Of a stretch of 64,000 bases of DNA, positions 24,210 to 38,950 are shown one piece after another. The translations under genes and the position numbers were made by a program. How positions within the stretch are numbered: position 1 is the stretch's first letter; each line of letters starts with the position of its first letter. A model generated the notes under the pieces. The model had not been told where the DNA came from. It worked only from the letters and a program-made list of their open reading frames with translations, and did not search any database. Source of the DNA: Coprinellus micaceus (lineage: Eukaryota > Basidiomycota > Agaricomycetes > Agaricales > Psathyrellaceae); NCBI GenBank assembly GCA_951394405.1, contig OX596336.1, positions 3,410,001 to 3,474,000 on the forward strand, in the 5' to 3' direction.

Positions 24210-24440
24210 AGAATGGCAAGATATTAAAAGATGTGCTACCGGGGGCGGAGGGGAATCCAGTACATAGAACGTGGTGATGTACGTAGACAAGGGGGTTATA
24301 TCGAATTGTTATTATGAGCAAGCAATGGCTGGGGAATCCAAGAAACTAAAGCCACACCCAAGCAAGGGCGATATTCGCCAAGTGGCGTGAGCAACAAAAA
24401 AGAGGAACGAACCCAAGAACCAAAGTACTGGTACATATCG

Positions 24441-26984
24441 TCAGAAATATCCTCGACAATTTCGCGCTGCACAATGACACTCCTCTCGCCCTGCTGGTAT
24501 CTGCTTCCCACTGGCCGTCTTGAACTTTTTGCTCTTCTTCGCGCTCTGCACAATCTCTTCGATTTTGGGGTTGTAGTTGAAAGTGAACTCTTCCCCTGGG
24601 GGTATGTCGCGTAATGCAGCGTATGCGAGGTAGGGTGTGCCTTGCTGACATTGCGAATTTGAAGGAAGTTCAATAAGCGGGGGATAGCGGTTATGGACCC
24701 AGGGCAAACTCACCCCAGGTGGTAGGTCATATACAACCTCGTAAATGGCCAGGTTAGGGTCGCATGAATGGCTTAGCACGTCCGTTAGTTGACTTGTGCG
24801 GTGAGTGAAACAATTGGTAACCTTACTTGATGAAACGCGTCCAGTTACCTAGATACTCCCAATGAAAACCCGCCCTGCAATGGAGAAGAACTGCATATGT
24901 GCTCACCCTTGTTCTCGGAATCAACGCTATATCTGTCATCCATCCCCATGTCCGAGCCGTCGTCGTCTAAATTTTCTTGTCCATCGAGGTCGAAACAATA
25001 GTCCATTCTGTCGGAAGCATCTTCTCGTCGACTGATATCACGACATTAGCCTTGGGACTACTCCTTTTACACAGGGAGGGACTTACATCAGCAACCTACC
25101 AGCACGAACGTTCGGGAGCTCGTCAGATGCACGTAGTACTCGGAAAAGCGGAGTGTTGAACCTACCCTGTATACATACCCAACACTTTCCCCCTTTTCAC
25201 CATTTCCATCGCCCGGACTCCCCAACCTCGTTTAAGGGTCTTGAATACTTCTAGGGTTACATCTCTCTGCCGTTGCAAGATTCGATTTGGACAATCGTCT
25301 GAGCATTCGCAATTCTGTCAGGTTTATTGGGGCGGCTCGTTTAGCAAGGGAGGCGCGACAAGCAGCGAAAAATGACTAACGGGAGTGCACTCCAGAACTT
25401 CAAACCCTCGCGGCACATTGAACCGGAATAAGCCCTGTAATACATTGGTTAAAAGATTGCACTCAAGATCGAGAGAATGACCTACCTTGTTATCATATGC
25501 ACAAATCTTTCGGCCATTTGGTTCCGTGCAAATTGATTCGTCTTGACAATCACAGCGCCCGATGGCCTTGGTCGAACAGGACTGGTGTCCGGAGCATCCC
25601 ATCAGGAATCCTTTGTCCGGCTCCAGATGGTCGAGGCCAGTGTCGCTATCCTTGAAGTGAGATCCAGCTCGACCACCTTGCCTGAATGAACATACTAGTG
25701 ATATCCCCTTTCAATCCATTCGAAGTTGGGAGGAAGTGGTGGGATGTCTTCATCGTCCACGTCGTTGCAGATAGATATCGGCACGCCCCACAGTGACCAT
25801 TCTTCCGCCAGTGCCACCCGACTGCATAAAGAGGTCAGCGTATCATGACGGGCAAAAAAGGTGACTTCAAACTAACCGAGAAAATCCATTCTGTCGGGGT
25901 GGTAGAGGAGAAGGTGGTGGTGAAATGGTTTCGGATCGCATCGGCTGCTTCCCTCTTGCTTTCTCACTCATAGGTGGCCCTGCTGGTATATGAGAAAAGG
26001 ATCTCCGAGATGAAGACGGCGGTGATGCCGAAACCAAAGTGACGCTGGAAGCGGCGGGCGTAAATGTCCCATGGTTGCTAGGAGTGCCATGCTCGCTGAT
26101 CGAGGTGAGGCTGGTGAGAGTCGAGGGAGTGGGGGTGGCACGCGTCCTTGTCGGTGTAGCCGAAGACGATGCCCGAGTCCGAGACTGTGACGCACTGACC
26201 GACCAAGTCGCTGATGACAAGGTTCTGGAATTGTGAGTAGTAGCTTTTGAAGCACGCTTCCTCTGTCTGTTGGATCTCCGAGCGTCCCCTTCCTGTACCT
26301 CGACCTCCTCTTCCGAGTGTTCGCCTAGAAGCGAAGCTTCCTTCCGCTTGGCTTTCGCGTAAAGAGCGCTAAATGAGTCCTTGAGGTTTAAAATCATGGC
26401 CTTCTTCTCGTCGTACGCCTGAGCTCGGTCTCTGGTGCTGTTGTTGTGAATGTCAACTCCTGTTCCGAGCTCGAGGTCGCGGCTTTCGTTCGCCAGTTTC
26501 CTCCTTCTTTTCCTTTCCCTGTTGTCCCATGGGTCAGTTTTCTCCCGCCTGACGCGAGGGCTCGTTGGGTCGATGTATTCATCCTTCCATGTGGTGTTCG
26601 TCCCGTCTGCGCGAGCCCATCCCTCCCAGTAAGTCTACCTGCAGTGTCAACAGAGAGTTTCACTTGCGGTGGACCCTGCAACGAACCTCGTGTCTTCACC
26701 CCATGTCAGCATTTTCAACTCTTGAAGGGCCACTCATCAACGCACCTTACATTCCCCCAGCCATCCACCTCCTCGCCCACGATCGTCATCGGCCAATCCT
26801 CTTCGTCTGACCACGACTCAGAAGGCGACGGTGACCGATGCCATGGTTCATCGGGCAATCCTGTTGGTACCTTCATCTCCTGTTGAGCGTTCTCCTCGTC
26901 CAAGCCTTCAACGACGATGGATTCAGCGGTCTGACGCGCGCCCCGCTTGGATGAGCTGGCCTTCTTCTTGGAGAATGAAGGCAT
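24441..26984 (-). CDS. SUV39/Clr4-type histone H3K9 methyltransferase
   Basis: Twelve exons: 26984-26746, 26693-26687, 26634-25877, 25821-25696, 25645-25486, 25434-25381, 25314-25166, 25095-25087, 25031-24907, 24848-24827, 24771-24714, 24644-24441; 636 residues. Exons 2 (7 nt) and 8 (9 nt) are micro-exons required by phase and conserved motif. A chromodomain lies at about 60-110 (VRHETYWEGWARADGTNTTW), then a basic Ser-rich linker. The Cys-rich pre-SET region is at about 350-470 (LMGCSGHQSC, CDCQD, NCECSDDCPNR). The SET domain has RGWGVRA, VLGMYTGLLI, NWTRFINHSCDPN and EEFTFNYN. A lysine-rich loop (QSAKKSKKFKTASGK) and the post-SET CHCAARNCRGYF finish the protein. Order and motifs match SUV39H/Clr4, which methylates H3K9 and reads it through the chromodomain to build heterochromatin. 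The stop is TGA 24443-24441. Confidence 0.9.
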
Positions 26985-27668
26985 GTGGCGGTGAGGGCAG
27001 AACAGAAGTACAACGCGGTAAGAGCCAAAAAGTTTAGGCGCCCCGACGCGACGCACATGACACGCTCACGATTATGTAACTAACACACTTCACTTCGCTT
27101 GAGTTGGGCGCTTAAATCGGTGCTTCCGAGGCTCACAAGGTCGGAACGGGATCTGAAAACCTTGGTAACACGCTGTCAACGAATTAGATCATTGGGGAAT
27201 CAGGGCTAAATCCCATGCCACGTCGAAAAGACCTCTCTGCTCATCAATTTCACCTGAGGGGCGGAACCGCAGATATCCTGTCAACCGTCGTGTTGTGTGG
27301 TACTATGAACAGTGAAAAAGAGGACAGGATTGAAGAGGGGAGAACTGAATTGAAAGAGTCAAAACCTGCCGAGGGGGAGCATTTGCGTGGGGACAATGAT
27401 AAAGCGGGGAAGATGGCGTGGAGTAGAATATGAAGAAGTGAAGAGAGTTGGATCGACCAGACAACAAGAATATATGAACAGTTAAAAAGAAACCGTGAGG
27501 AGGCCAAGTGTCATAGCGTACTTGTCAGAACTGAGAGATCAAACGGACTGCAATAGACATAGAAGAAAGGCCCAGATACCGGGTCTGAAGCTAGTTAAAG
27601 TCACCACCGACACACGCAAATCTAGGCCGCAGAACTGGGGGCAGAGGCGACGCCTAACCAAGTCGGCT
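26985..27668. other. Spacer upstream of the methyltransferase gene
   Basis: This 684-bp spacer lies between the start of the H3K9 methyltransferase (-) and the stop of YAK1 (-), so it holds the promoter of the former and the YAK1 3' UTR. I see no RNA gene, repeat or credible open frame in it. Confidence 0.5.
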
Positions 27669-31806
<4,138 letters not shown>

Positions 31807-32048
31807 GCTTTCTCAAAGACGTGATCCAGAATGTGTCGGCTCGACTCTGCGCCCTGGCCCGTGCGTGCAACGAGCAGTGAGTGGTATCGGGGGCACCGAC
31901 GACGACGAGAAGGATGGAGAGAGCAGTGAGCAAGGGTGGAGAACGACGACCCAACGAGTGGTCGAGTTTCAAGAGTCACTTTGATCTTGGACGGCATTTC
32001 GCGCGTCTGCCCGCACCGCATTTCAGTTCATTACATTTTTTGTACACT

Positions 32049-32604
32049 CTATTGTTTCTCTAGTTCAGAAAGGGTGTCAACAACTCCTCGCTCCGCCTCC
32101 AGCACCAGCCCCAGACCCTGTCCAAATCCCAGCGCAGACGGAGGAATATCCACGGACAGAAATATCTGCTTCTTGAAGCGTCTCGCTAGATCTCGCGCTT
32201 CAGCCATCGGCCTGTCATGATGACCAAATGCAACCTGTTCACCTAGTCTCTGGGCCATCGATAGCGCAACATCGGAGCTGGGGGGTCGGAACAGAGAAGT
32301 CGCAGAAGATTCTGTGACGGGCTACCACAGCAACGGGGTCAAGTCGGGGCTCCATCTCTCGAGTCACGCACGCACTTACAGGCCTTGGAGGCATCGCGAC
32401 CGCCCAGTCCCTGCACAGCTGCCCCTGTGCAGCCGTACGCTCCTTCGCCTCAGGTCCTCCATCACTGATCCCCACCCAGACCATGTATGAGTCGACCAGC
32501 TTCGTCACCTGCAGCACAAGAGCGGGAAGGCCAGGCGTCTTCGACGCCAGGTACCTCGTGGTGATCGTTATCGGCGGTGCTCCCGTTGTTCCAGCTTCGG
32601 CCAT
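32049..32604 (-). CDS. Proteasome assembly chaperone 4-like (PSMG4/Poc4) protein
   Basis: Three exons: 32604-32372, 32277-32243, 32185-32049; 134 residues. The second intron (57 nt, GTGAAC...CTAG) keeps frame and could be read through. Removing it joins SMAQRL directly to ARRFKKQIFLSVDIP, which matches the PSMG4 core pattern (AQRLAR..KKQ.F.S). The N-terminal half has KLVDSYMVWVGISDG, like the strand and loop of the PSMG4 fold. At the first intron, two GTGCGT donors sit next to a GTAAGT; only the donor after GTAAGTGC keeps phase with SDVALSMAQRL. PSMG4 works with PSMG3 to guide assembly of the 20S alpha ring. The length is close to that of human PSMG4 (about 120 residues). Confidence 0.75.
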
Positions 32605-33034
32605 GCTGCTTTGGTTGACCGGCGATATGCAAAGAGGAGAAGAAGGTCAACTATTGGCCGCATCGCTTCTGGTGCAAATTCTGGACCTCTCCGTCACGAG
32701 GTGTGTTCGGGGAGAAACATCGAGTCACCTCAGCGTGGATTCCCTCTGCTCTGGGGGTTGCGTAACTTCCTTGCTATTCTCAATCTCAGCAGACAATGAC
32801 CTTGTCCTCGAACTGGAGCCTTGCATGCCAAGGTCTTCCTGGGGTTGGTTGTCTTCACCCTTGGAATCAAACAGCTCCAAACACCCGGCAAATAATAATT
32901 CTGGACTCGCGGTTGGCGCCCAAGCCGTCATCTGATGATCTGGCTATGACGTCGTCTTCACCGACGACCTTATTACCTCCAGGGAGGCCCAGACACGATG
33001 AGTCTGTCACCCTTCTTTCATTTATACTGCCACC
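32605..33034. promoter_or_regulatory. Divergent promoter between PSMG4-like and GRF gene A
   Basis: This 430-bp spacer separates the starts of a minus-strand gene (32604) and a plus-strand gene (33035), so it should contain both promoters. No TATA box or shared operator stands out by eye, and no other gene is visible. Confidence 0.45.
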
Positions 33035-34275
33035 ATGGCGCATTACAGCGTCCTTCACTGCCAATGTACCCATCCTCTGGCTGCAAAGCGTCGCACAAGC
33101 GAAACCCAGAGCGATCCTGGGAGGTTCGTTGGTCGCTTCTCTCAAATTTTGGATCGCGAACTGACAGGGTTTTATAGAACTTTCTACAATTGCCCGACGC
33201 AACAGTGTCACTTTTTTTGTGGGTTGATCAGCACTATACGATTGCCCACGTTGAACGCCATCTCATTGGAGCTCTTCGCTGCTAGTATGGGAAGACGAGC
33301 TTCCTTCCTTACCAAGTCCAGCCCAAAGTACTGCTGCAGAAGCAACGACCCCCACAGGTGCACCACCACACTCGGCCATGCTCCCTCTCTCTCCCAGAGC
33401 TTCCCCGATTCTCATGAAACGGAGGATCTCGGTGCTCGAGGCCAACGAGGACCCGGACAAGCCACCGAAGCGCGTCAAGGTGGCCGGGGCTGCCTCCGAG
33501 AATCCGTCGGGTACCCCGCCTGCTGGTCAGGAGCTTTCACCTGGATCGACGAGCTCGGGCGGATGGCCGGCGCGGAGGGGCCCAGAAACCGTCGATGACG
33601 ACGGTCTGCCTGGTTCTGATAGTAGCTTGGACAAGGCACCGGAGACCGACCTTAACCCCGGTGGCCGTAGCCTTCGCGCAGGTGAGTACACTTAGCTCCA
33701 CGCATTCCTCCTTCGCATCCTCACATCGAATAGCGCCTATTCTGCCTGGTACCTCTTCGCAACCCGTCTCCTCCCCTTTCTTTGACGCTCTCCACCCGCC
33801 TACTGCTCATATCCCTTCTGGGATAAAACGTGTTCAGTACCAAGAGGACATGGTTGATAAACATTCGAAGAGTTCTACGGACAACACCTGCGTGCCTCAC
33901 AGTACCAACACACCCCCAGCATCTCATTTACAGCACGCCCTCTCAAGCGCACCACGGTCCTCCCAGTCACAGCCCGATCCCAGCCCTTCTGTGTCCCCTC
34001 CTCGTGGTACCCCTGTCTCCAAGGAATTTACCCTGGGGGATATAGACGAGATGATTAAATCCAGAAAAGACATCGCAGGCGATATGGAGGTTCGTGCGGC
34101 GGAGTTGATGGCGGTGGCAGGGAGACTGAAGGAGCAGGGGAGGCAGTTGGAGGCGTTGAAGGTGTTTGTGATGAAGGGAGCTAGAGGCTCCAACGATGAG
34201 GTGGGGACCGCGGTGAAGATTGAGAAAGGGGAGGGAGGGGAGGTGAGTAGGTTTAGAAGATCGGAAGGAGTGTAG
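33035..34275 (+). CDS. GRF zinc-finger protein A
   Basis: Four exons: 33035-33123, 33178-33218, 33286-33681, 33734-34275; 355 residues. A GRF-type zinc finger is at the N-terminus: Cys9 and Cys11 (HCQC), the basic/Thr stretch, GRTFYNC (Cys35) and CHFFLWEDE (Cys40 onward). This fits the family pattern CxC...R.FY.C....C.FF.W.DE. A KRVKV basic patch and a Pro/Ser-rich linker follow. A C-terminal helical module (EFTLGDIDEMIKSRKDIAGD ... GRQLEALKVF) is shared with GRF gene B. GRF fingers bind single-stranded nucleic acid in Topo IIIα, APE2 and NEIL3, but here the finger stands alone with a coiled coil, so function is unknown. The 41-nt second exon splits the finger exactly as in gene B. The long last exon might hide a further intron. 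Confidence 0.7.
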
Positions 34276-35576
34276 ATAGTGAGAAGGGCCTCGGTTTCGT
34301 CTGTTGCACACTGCTCACTCACTGACAGATAGACCACACAACAAAACGGCTTAAACCTCTCATCTTCAATTCGATTTACTTGCAACTTCAGGATTTCTCG
34401 GGTTCTCGCGGCTTCTATCTTCTTTTAGTGACTTTCAATGACTGTAGGGTAACTTCTACATCCAACGCCTCTGGGCTTCGTCGAGGCTTCAATCGCAACC
34501 TTCCCTCTTCTATTTACTCACATCTTTCTCCCCGATTCATGGCTTCGACTCACGATCACACCCTCCGCATACAATACTAAATAAACTGTATACTCATACG
34601 ATTCTTGGACCCACTCCACCTGTAAACTTCGGACTGTCGGCCAGCGTTGTTCTCTGGGGGGCCCCCGCGTAGCGATTCTAATGGACACTCGTTCATTTGA
34701 CTTGTCCGGCTTCGCTGTCTCCCGAAGCCTTAAGCGATAATGCCAGTGAAGGAGTTACAGGATCCAAATAAGCGCCCGTCCCGCCCGCGATCAGCGACTG
34801 CGCTGCAGAATTGAATCTGGTGTGTTCGAAGCCATTTGTCGTCACAGACTGGATAGTGAGGAGGGTACACATAGCAAATTACAGAGCCTGATTATCGGTG
34901 GCTAGTTCCTCGTACCAACATTCATGAAATAATGACACGTATTGTCGACCTCCGACGCACCGACTGCCACCGAGTCTGACCCATATCAGAGATACGAGCG
35001 CAGAAACGGAGACCTTTACGGGGGCACTCGTAGCGGAGATCCCACTGCGTACTTTGGGTGGTGTCATCCGCGTCGAGGGACCATGCGATCTCGCCGTATA
35101 GCTTTTGTTGTCCAAAATCAGTTCCAAGACATTGTGATGACGGGCGACGGTCAGACTCACGAAGCAGAAGTCGAGCACCGAGATTGAGCAGGTATGCGAC
35201 GTCGGATTCGTCAAGCCTATGTCTGGGTGGCCGCACTGCATAGTCAATGGCTTCCCTTTGTCCTCGGGCTTGCAAGTATGGTAGTAGTTGAGACGGGAGG
35301 AAGCTTCTGGGAACTGCTCAGTGGACTGTTAGTTTCCGTGCTTCTTCAACAACGGCCTAGTAACGGCCGCCGTACCCTTTGCTCCAGTAATTCTTAAGAC
35401 ACTAGATACATCGTCGCGAAGAGTGTTCAAGGTATCTATGCTCCATCTTATGTGGGTTTGTGCAGCCTTTGTCGAGTGCTTCGTCCCCAGCGAAGTCGAG
35501 ATGTGCCCCTGGCGATGGCGGTCCTCCGAAGCTGAACGAGGGTCGTGTGCGGCCATACCAAGCCACTTTGGCCAAC
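34276..35576. other. Spacer downstream of GRF gene A
   Basis: This 1.3-kb stretch lies between the stop of GRF gene A and the recognisable end of the NACHT pseudogene on the opposite strand. Minus-strand frames at 34922-35275 and 35402-35818 could be further decayed NACHT C-terminal sequence, but I cannot match them to a family. A short G/C palindrome (GGGGGGCCCCC) sits near 34660. Confidence 0.4.
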
Positions 35577-37512
35577 TCATAAATTCGCCCTTGGAAACCG
35601 ACCCCTGTACGTAAACGCAGACTGGACGGCGAATAGGCCAAACGACCGGCGCATATTAGCTCGCAAGAACTCCCACATAATGGACACATGGAGGTCAGGG
35701 CGGACATCTTGGAGGAGGGAGAGCAACGCTTGTGTGAAGCCTTGCGTGTGGACTCTATCGTATAGATGGCTGATGGCAAAAATAAACCCCTTGTTAAGCT
35801 GCGATGCTGGTCCGACAACGGAATCGCAAAATTGGGTCAAATCGGACCCGTGACCCGTCCGAACGAGAACCTGGAAAAGGACGGCGACCCGCTCGAAGAC
35901 GGACCGAGATTCAAAGTCTTTGTCTTCCGGGCCGTCGTCCATTGAGTCCCAGTGTGGATCAAAGTTAGGGAGGATTCGAAGGAGTAATGGCTTCAGGTCG
36001 GTTTGGTGTAGTAGGTGAACGGATTGTCGCCAATGGTGACCATCGAAGACGTATGCATAATCGAATGCAGCGTGGGCAGACGATCCGTTCAGGACGTTGA
36101 GACACCCGAGTGCGAGGCGTTGATGATGGTGTGGAGAGACGAAGTATTCTCCAGATCGGGCTTCAGTCGTAAGGAAGTCATGCAAAGACGTGTGGAACAT
36201 GGTGATTGGTTCATCGTCGGTCCCGGGCAGGCGTACAATCGCCTGGAGTGGGAGGAGAACGCTGATACATCGTCATGCCCAATTCCAATTAGCTGGGCGA
36301 TAGTTCTACGGGCAGTTGGCTGAATAAGAGAGCAATGGTGGAGATGACATTGGTGAAATGGGGGCTATGTCGGGACCGTTGCAGGACCTGCATGCATAAA
36401 CCATGAGACCAGTTGACATCTGCAACGCCGAAGGGAGCCTCTTCATTGGCGTCAGGCCATCCTTCAAGGATGATTCGGTGATATATTTGCACAGGGTCGA
36501 CGCCAGAATATACAAGTCTTGAACGTGGTTAACCAAAGCCTGGAGGTCGGACTCTAGTGGCCATGGTTGAGCAGAGCTGATGACGCGACTGTGTTTTGAG
36601 GCATGTGCGAAAAATGCTTCCAAGAAGGAGTACATGTCATTGCGTGACTTCCAGGTGTTTATGTCTAATGGGAGGACAGCAGGGATTGATTGAAGGCGGA
36701 TTTGGATGTGCTCTTCCACTCGATGGGTGACAAGGAACCAGATGGGGGTGGCCGGATTGTCGCGAAGAAACTCGAGTAGATACTCAACCGCTCCCTCCGT
36801 ATCCTCACATTCGTCAAAGCCGTCGATCACAATCAGGTAGGTGTCAGTGGATCCCTCGCATGCGGTTTGCAGTGGCAAGTAGACTAGCTGCTCGAGTCGA
36901 AGGGGGAGCGCCGAGGTGTCGGCGGTCTCCAAGCCTGGTTCGGCTGCGATGGCGGCATTGACATGTATCTCCACCCGGGGTATTGCCTTCTTCATTTGGC
37001 TCGCCAGCGTAATAGGAAAGTGGCTCATTACGCTTCGGTCTCCTGCTCCCCTGAAAAAGAACCAGCTCGCTGCGAGGCGCTTATTCTTCGCCATGGCCTC
37101 GGCTACGGCTTGCGCGACGGCGGATTTACCGCTCCCCGCGCTTCCATAGAGCCATAGCATCCGGTGTACGTCGTGTGTGGTGGAACCTCCTGCAAAGGCA
37201 ACGACCTTGTTTATCAGGGCGTGCCTGGTTCCAAGGAGACAGAGTCTGGTGGGTGGATTTTCCGGTTGCGGATGTGTGAAGCATTGACCAAGGGCTTAAG
37301 AACCTCTGAAGGGTTGCTTTAGCACGGCTCTGGAAAGGGGGTTTGGCAGAAGGTTGGAGAAACTTGAGAGTCTTACCCGACGACATGGCATGGCGATTCA
37401 CTTGGAGATTGATGATGTTCTGTTCGGCTAGGGAGGAGCTATGGGCGCCAGAGAACACTTCTAGTGCTGTGGTTCGGTTGGGTCGAGATGAACCCGAGGA
37501 ATGGGGTTCCAT
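35577..37512 (-). pseudogene. NACHT NTPase pseudogene with several frameshifts
   Basis: Read on the minus strand, fragments follow the order of an agaricomycete NACHT protein. An N-terminal exon starts at ATG 37512; a GTAAGA donor leads to EVLKPLVNASHIRNRK. Then come Walker A (MLWLYGSAGSGKSAVAQ), Walker B (YLIVIDGFDECED), the helical region, HSPHFTNVISTIALLFSQLP, and MFHTSLHDFLTTEARSGEYF. To read through, the frame must change at about 37217 (stop after LEPGTP), 36390, 36310 and 36265, and no intron fits these points. Four disruptions mean it is probably not translated as one protein. The parts remain highly recognisable, so the decay is recent. It lies on the opposite strand between the two GRF genes. 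If intact it would be a STAND-class NTPase like the one at 18412-20703. Confidence 0.8.
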
Positions 37513-37715
37513 AGCGATAGAGATTAGAAGCAACGATTATGATAACGAGGATAGCTACTGTGACTAGGCGCCCATCGAGGATGCGTGTCAGCTATTTGTC
37601 AACACCGGCCGGACCAAATATCGGAATTTGGCGCGCAATGACGTCGATCAATCAACGGTAGTTTCAACCGAAATGGTTGACTATGTTGACCTCGACCACC
37701 ATCTTGCATCTCGAC

Positions 37716-38950
37716 ATGTCGCAAATGCCCCCTTCCTCACAGCCCCTCGGCTCTAGCTCGAGGGGGTTGCTCTGCAGATGTTCACCTAAAGTCCCTGCTC
37801 AAAGATTGGTGAGTCATACGGAAAAGAATCCAGAGAGGTCAGTTCTGGGTTCGACAAGTATGAGGTTTGGAGGCTGACAACGACGCCTCTTCAGGCCGTT
37901 CTATCGTTGCCGTGCTGAGAAATGTAAATTCTTCAGTGAGCTCGAAGACCTCCTTCCTAAAAAGAGCACTATCTGAAAATATCGTGACACAGAATGGGAA
38001 GACGAAGTCCCAGAAAGCATGTGGACAACTTTACCGGAAACCCATTATCAAGGATCAGCGAGCCAGGGGATGGGCACGCAAGCACAACCAGCTGCATACC
38101 AGTCCTATGCTGGTTTCCCCGCTTCCTCTTCTTCCTACCCGGCGAAAAGGGACAGTTCTATGCTTGAGGCCGACGGTGAAGGATATGGCCCATATGGGTC
38201 TCAAAAGCGCTTCAAGTCGGATGATACTTTTCATCCCGGTAATCGATATGGTTACGATTATAGGTGAATTCCTCTATCTCTTATACCCCGGTTTCGGAAC
38301 GCCATTCCTTTTTCCCGTATCCTCCTGCCTCACAAGACTCTTGAGCTTACTGCTACTTTCAGGCAACCCACACACGCTCTTAGCAGTTCTCAAGCAACCC
38401 CCACCCCGAACGGGTGGGGGAGAACCGTTAACGGTCAGAGAACTCCCCTTAATGACCATGAGTGGGACCCAGTAAGGTCTCCTCCCCCTTGTAAGCCCTC
38501 TTTGCCTTCCGGATAAACCGTAGTCTGAGAATTTTTGCAGCGCAACAAGGACTAGGACCTTCGCCATTCCCCATGACCCCCCCTGGCACATCGAGGTCAC
38601 ACGGGGGAAGATGCCCACCTCCTATGCTCGCTGATAGCCCTGGCTTCCCTTCTACTTCCCAACCTGGCGGTCCTCCATCAACGCAGCCCTCCGAGTTTTC
38701 CTTGGAAGAGATAAACGAGATGATCAAATTCAACCTCGAACATGCAAACGACCTTGAGGAGCAGGCAAACTCTCTTAGGGTACAAGCGAAGCAGCTCGAG
38801 GGCTTGAAGTCGTTCCTCGAGAAACAAGAACGGAAGCGAAAAGCAACGGAGAAAAGTGCAGAGTTCAAAGCGAACTATATCCTGCAGTTGAAGGCAGAGA
38901 TCGAAAAGTCAGTGGGTTCATGGCCACTCAAAGACATGAGCCGTAACTGA
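37716..38950 (+). CDS. GRF zinc-finger protein B
   Basis: Five exons: 37716-37837, 37895-37935, 37993-38263, 38363-38490, 38541-38950; 323 residues. The finger comprises LLCRCSPK (Cys20, Cys22), THEK-type NPERPFYRC (Cys46) and EKCKFFKWEDE (Cys51 onward), matching the GRF consensus. The middle is rich in Ser, Tyr, Gly and Pro (GYGPYGSQKRFK). A C-terminal coiled coil (EFSLEEINEMIKFNLEHAND ... KQLEGLKSFLEKQ) is clearly related to the end of gene A. Exon 2 is 41 nt in both genes, at the same place in the finger. The donor at 38491 (GTAAGC) was chosen over an earlier GTAAGG at 38472 because only it keeps phase into the last exon. Function unknown; likely a single-strand nucleic-acid binder that self-associates. 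It shares a divergent 203-bp spacer with the NACHT pseudogene. Confidence 0.72.
38398..38420. repeat. Perfect 9-bp hairpin in a GRF gene B exon
   Basis: CCCCCACCC and GGGTGGGGG are perfect reverse complements separated by the 5-base loop CGAAC. The hairpin is inside exon 4 of GRF gene B (encoding TPTPNGWG). The pairing could be chance in a Pro/Gly-rich stretch, but it would be stable in RNA. Confidence 0.8.

Noticed and set aside
33358..33403. Possible short intron in GRF gene A (GTGCAC...CAG)
   Set aside because: Exon 3 is open and in phase through it, and the intron would be under the usual size.
38472..38490. GTAAGG donor at 38472 in GRF gene B
   Set aside because: It leaves phase 0, and every acceptor before the last exon needs phase 1; GTAAGC at 38491 fits.
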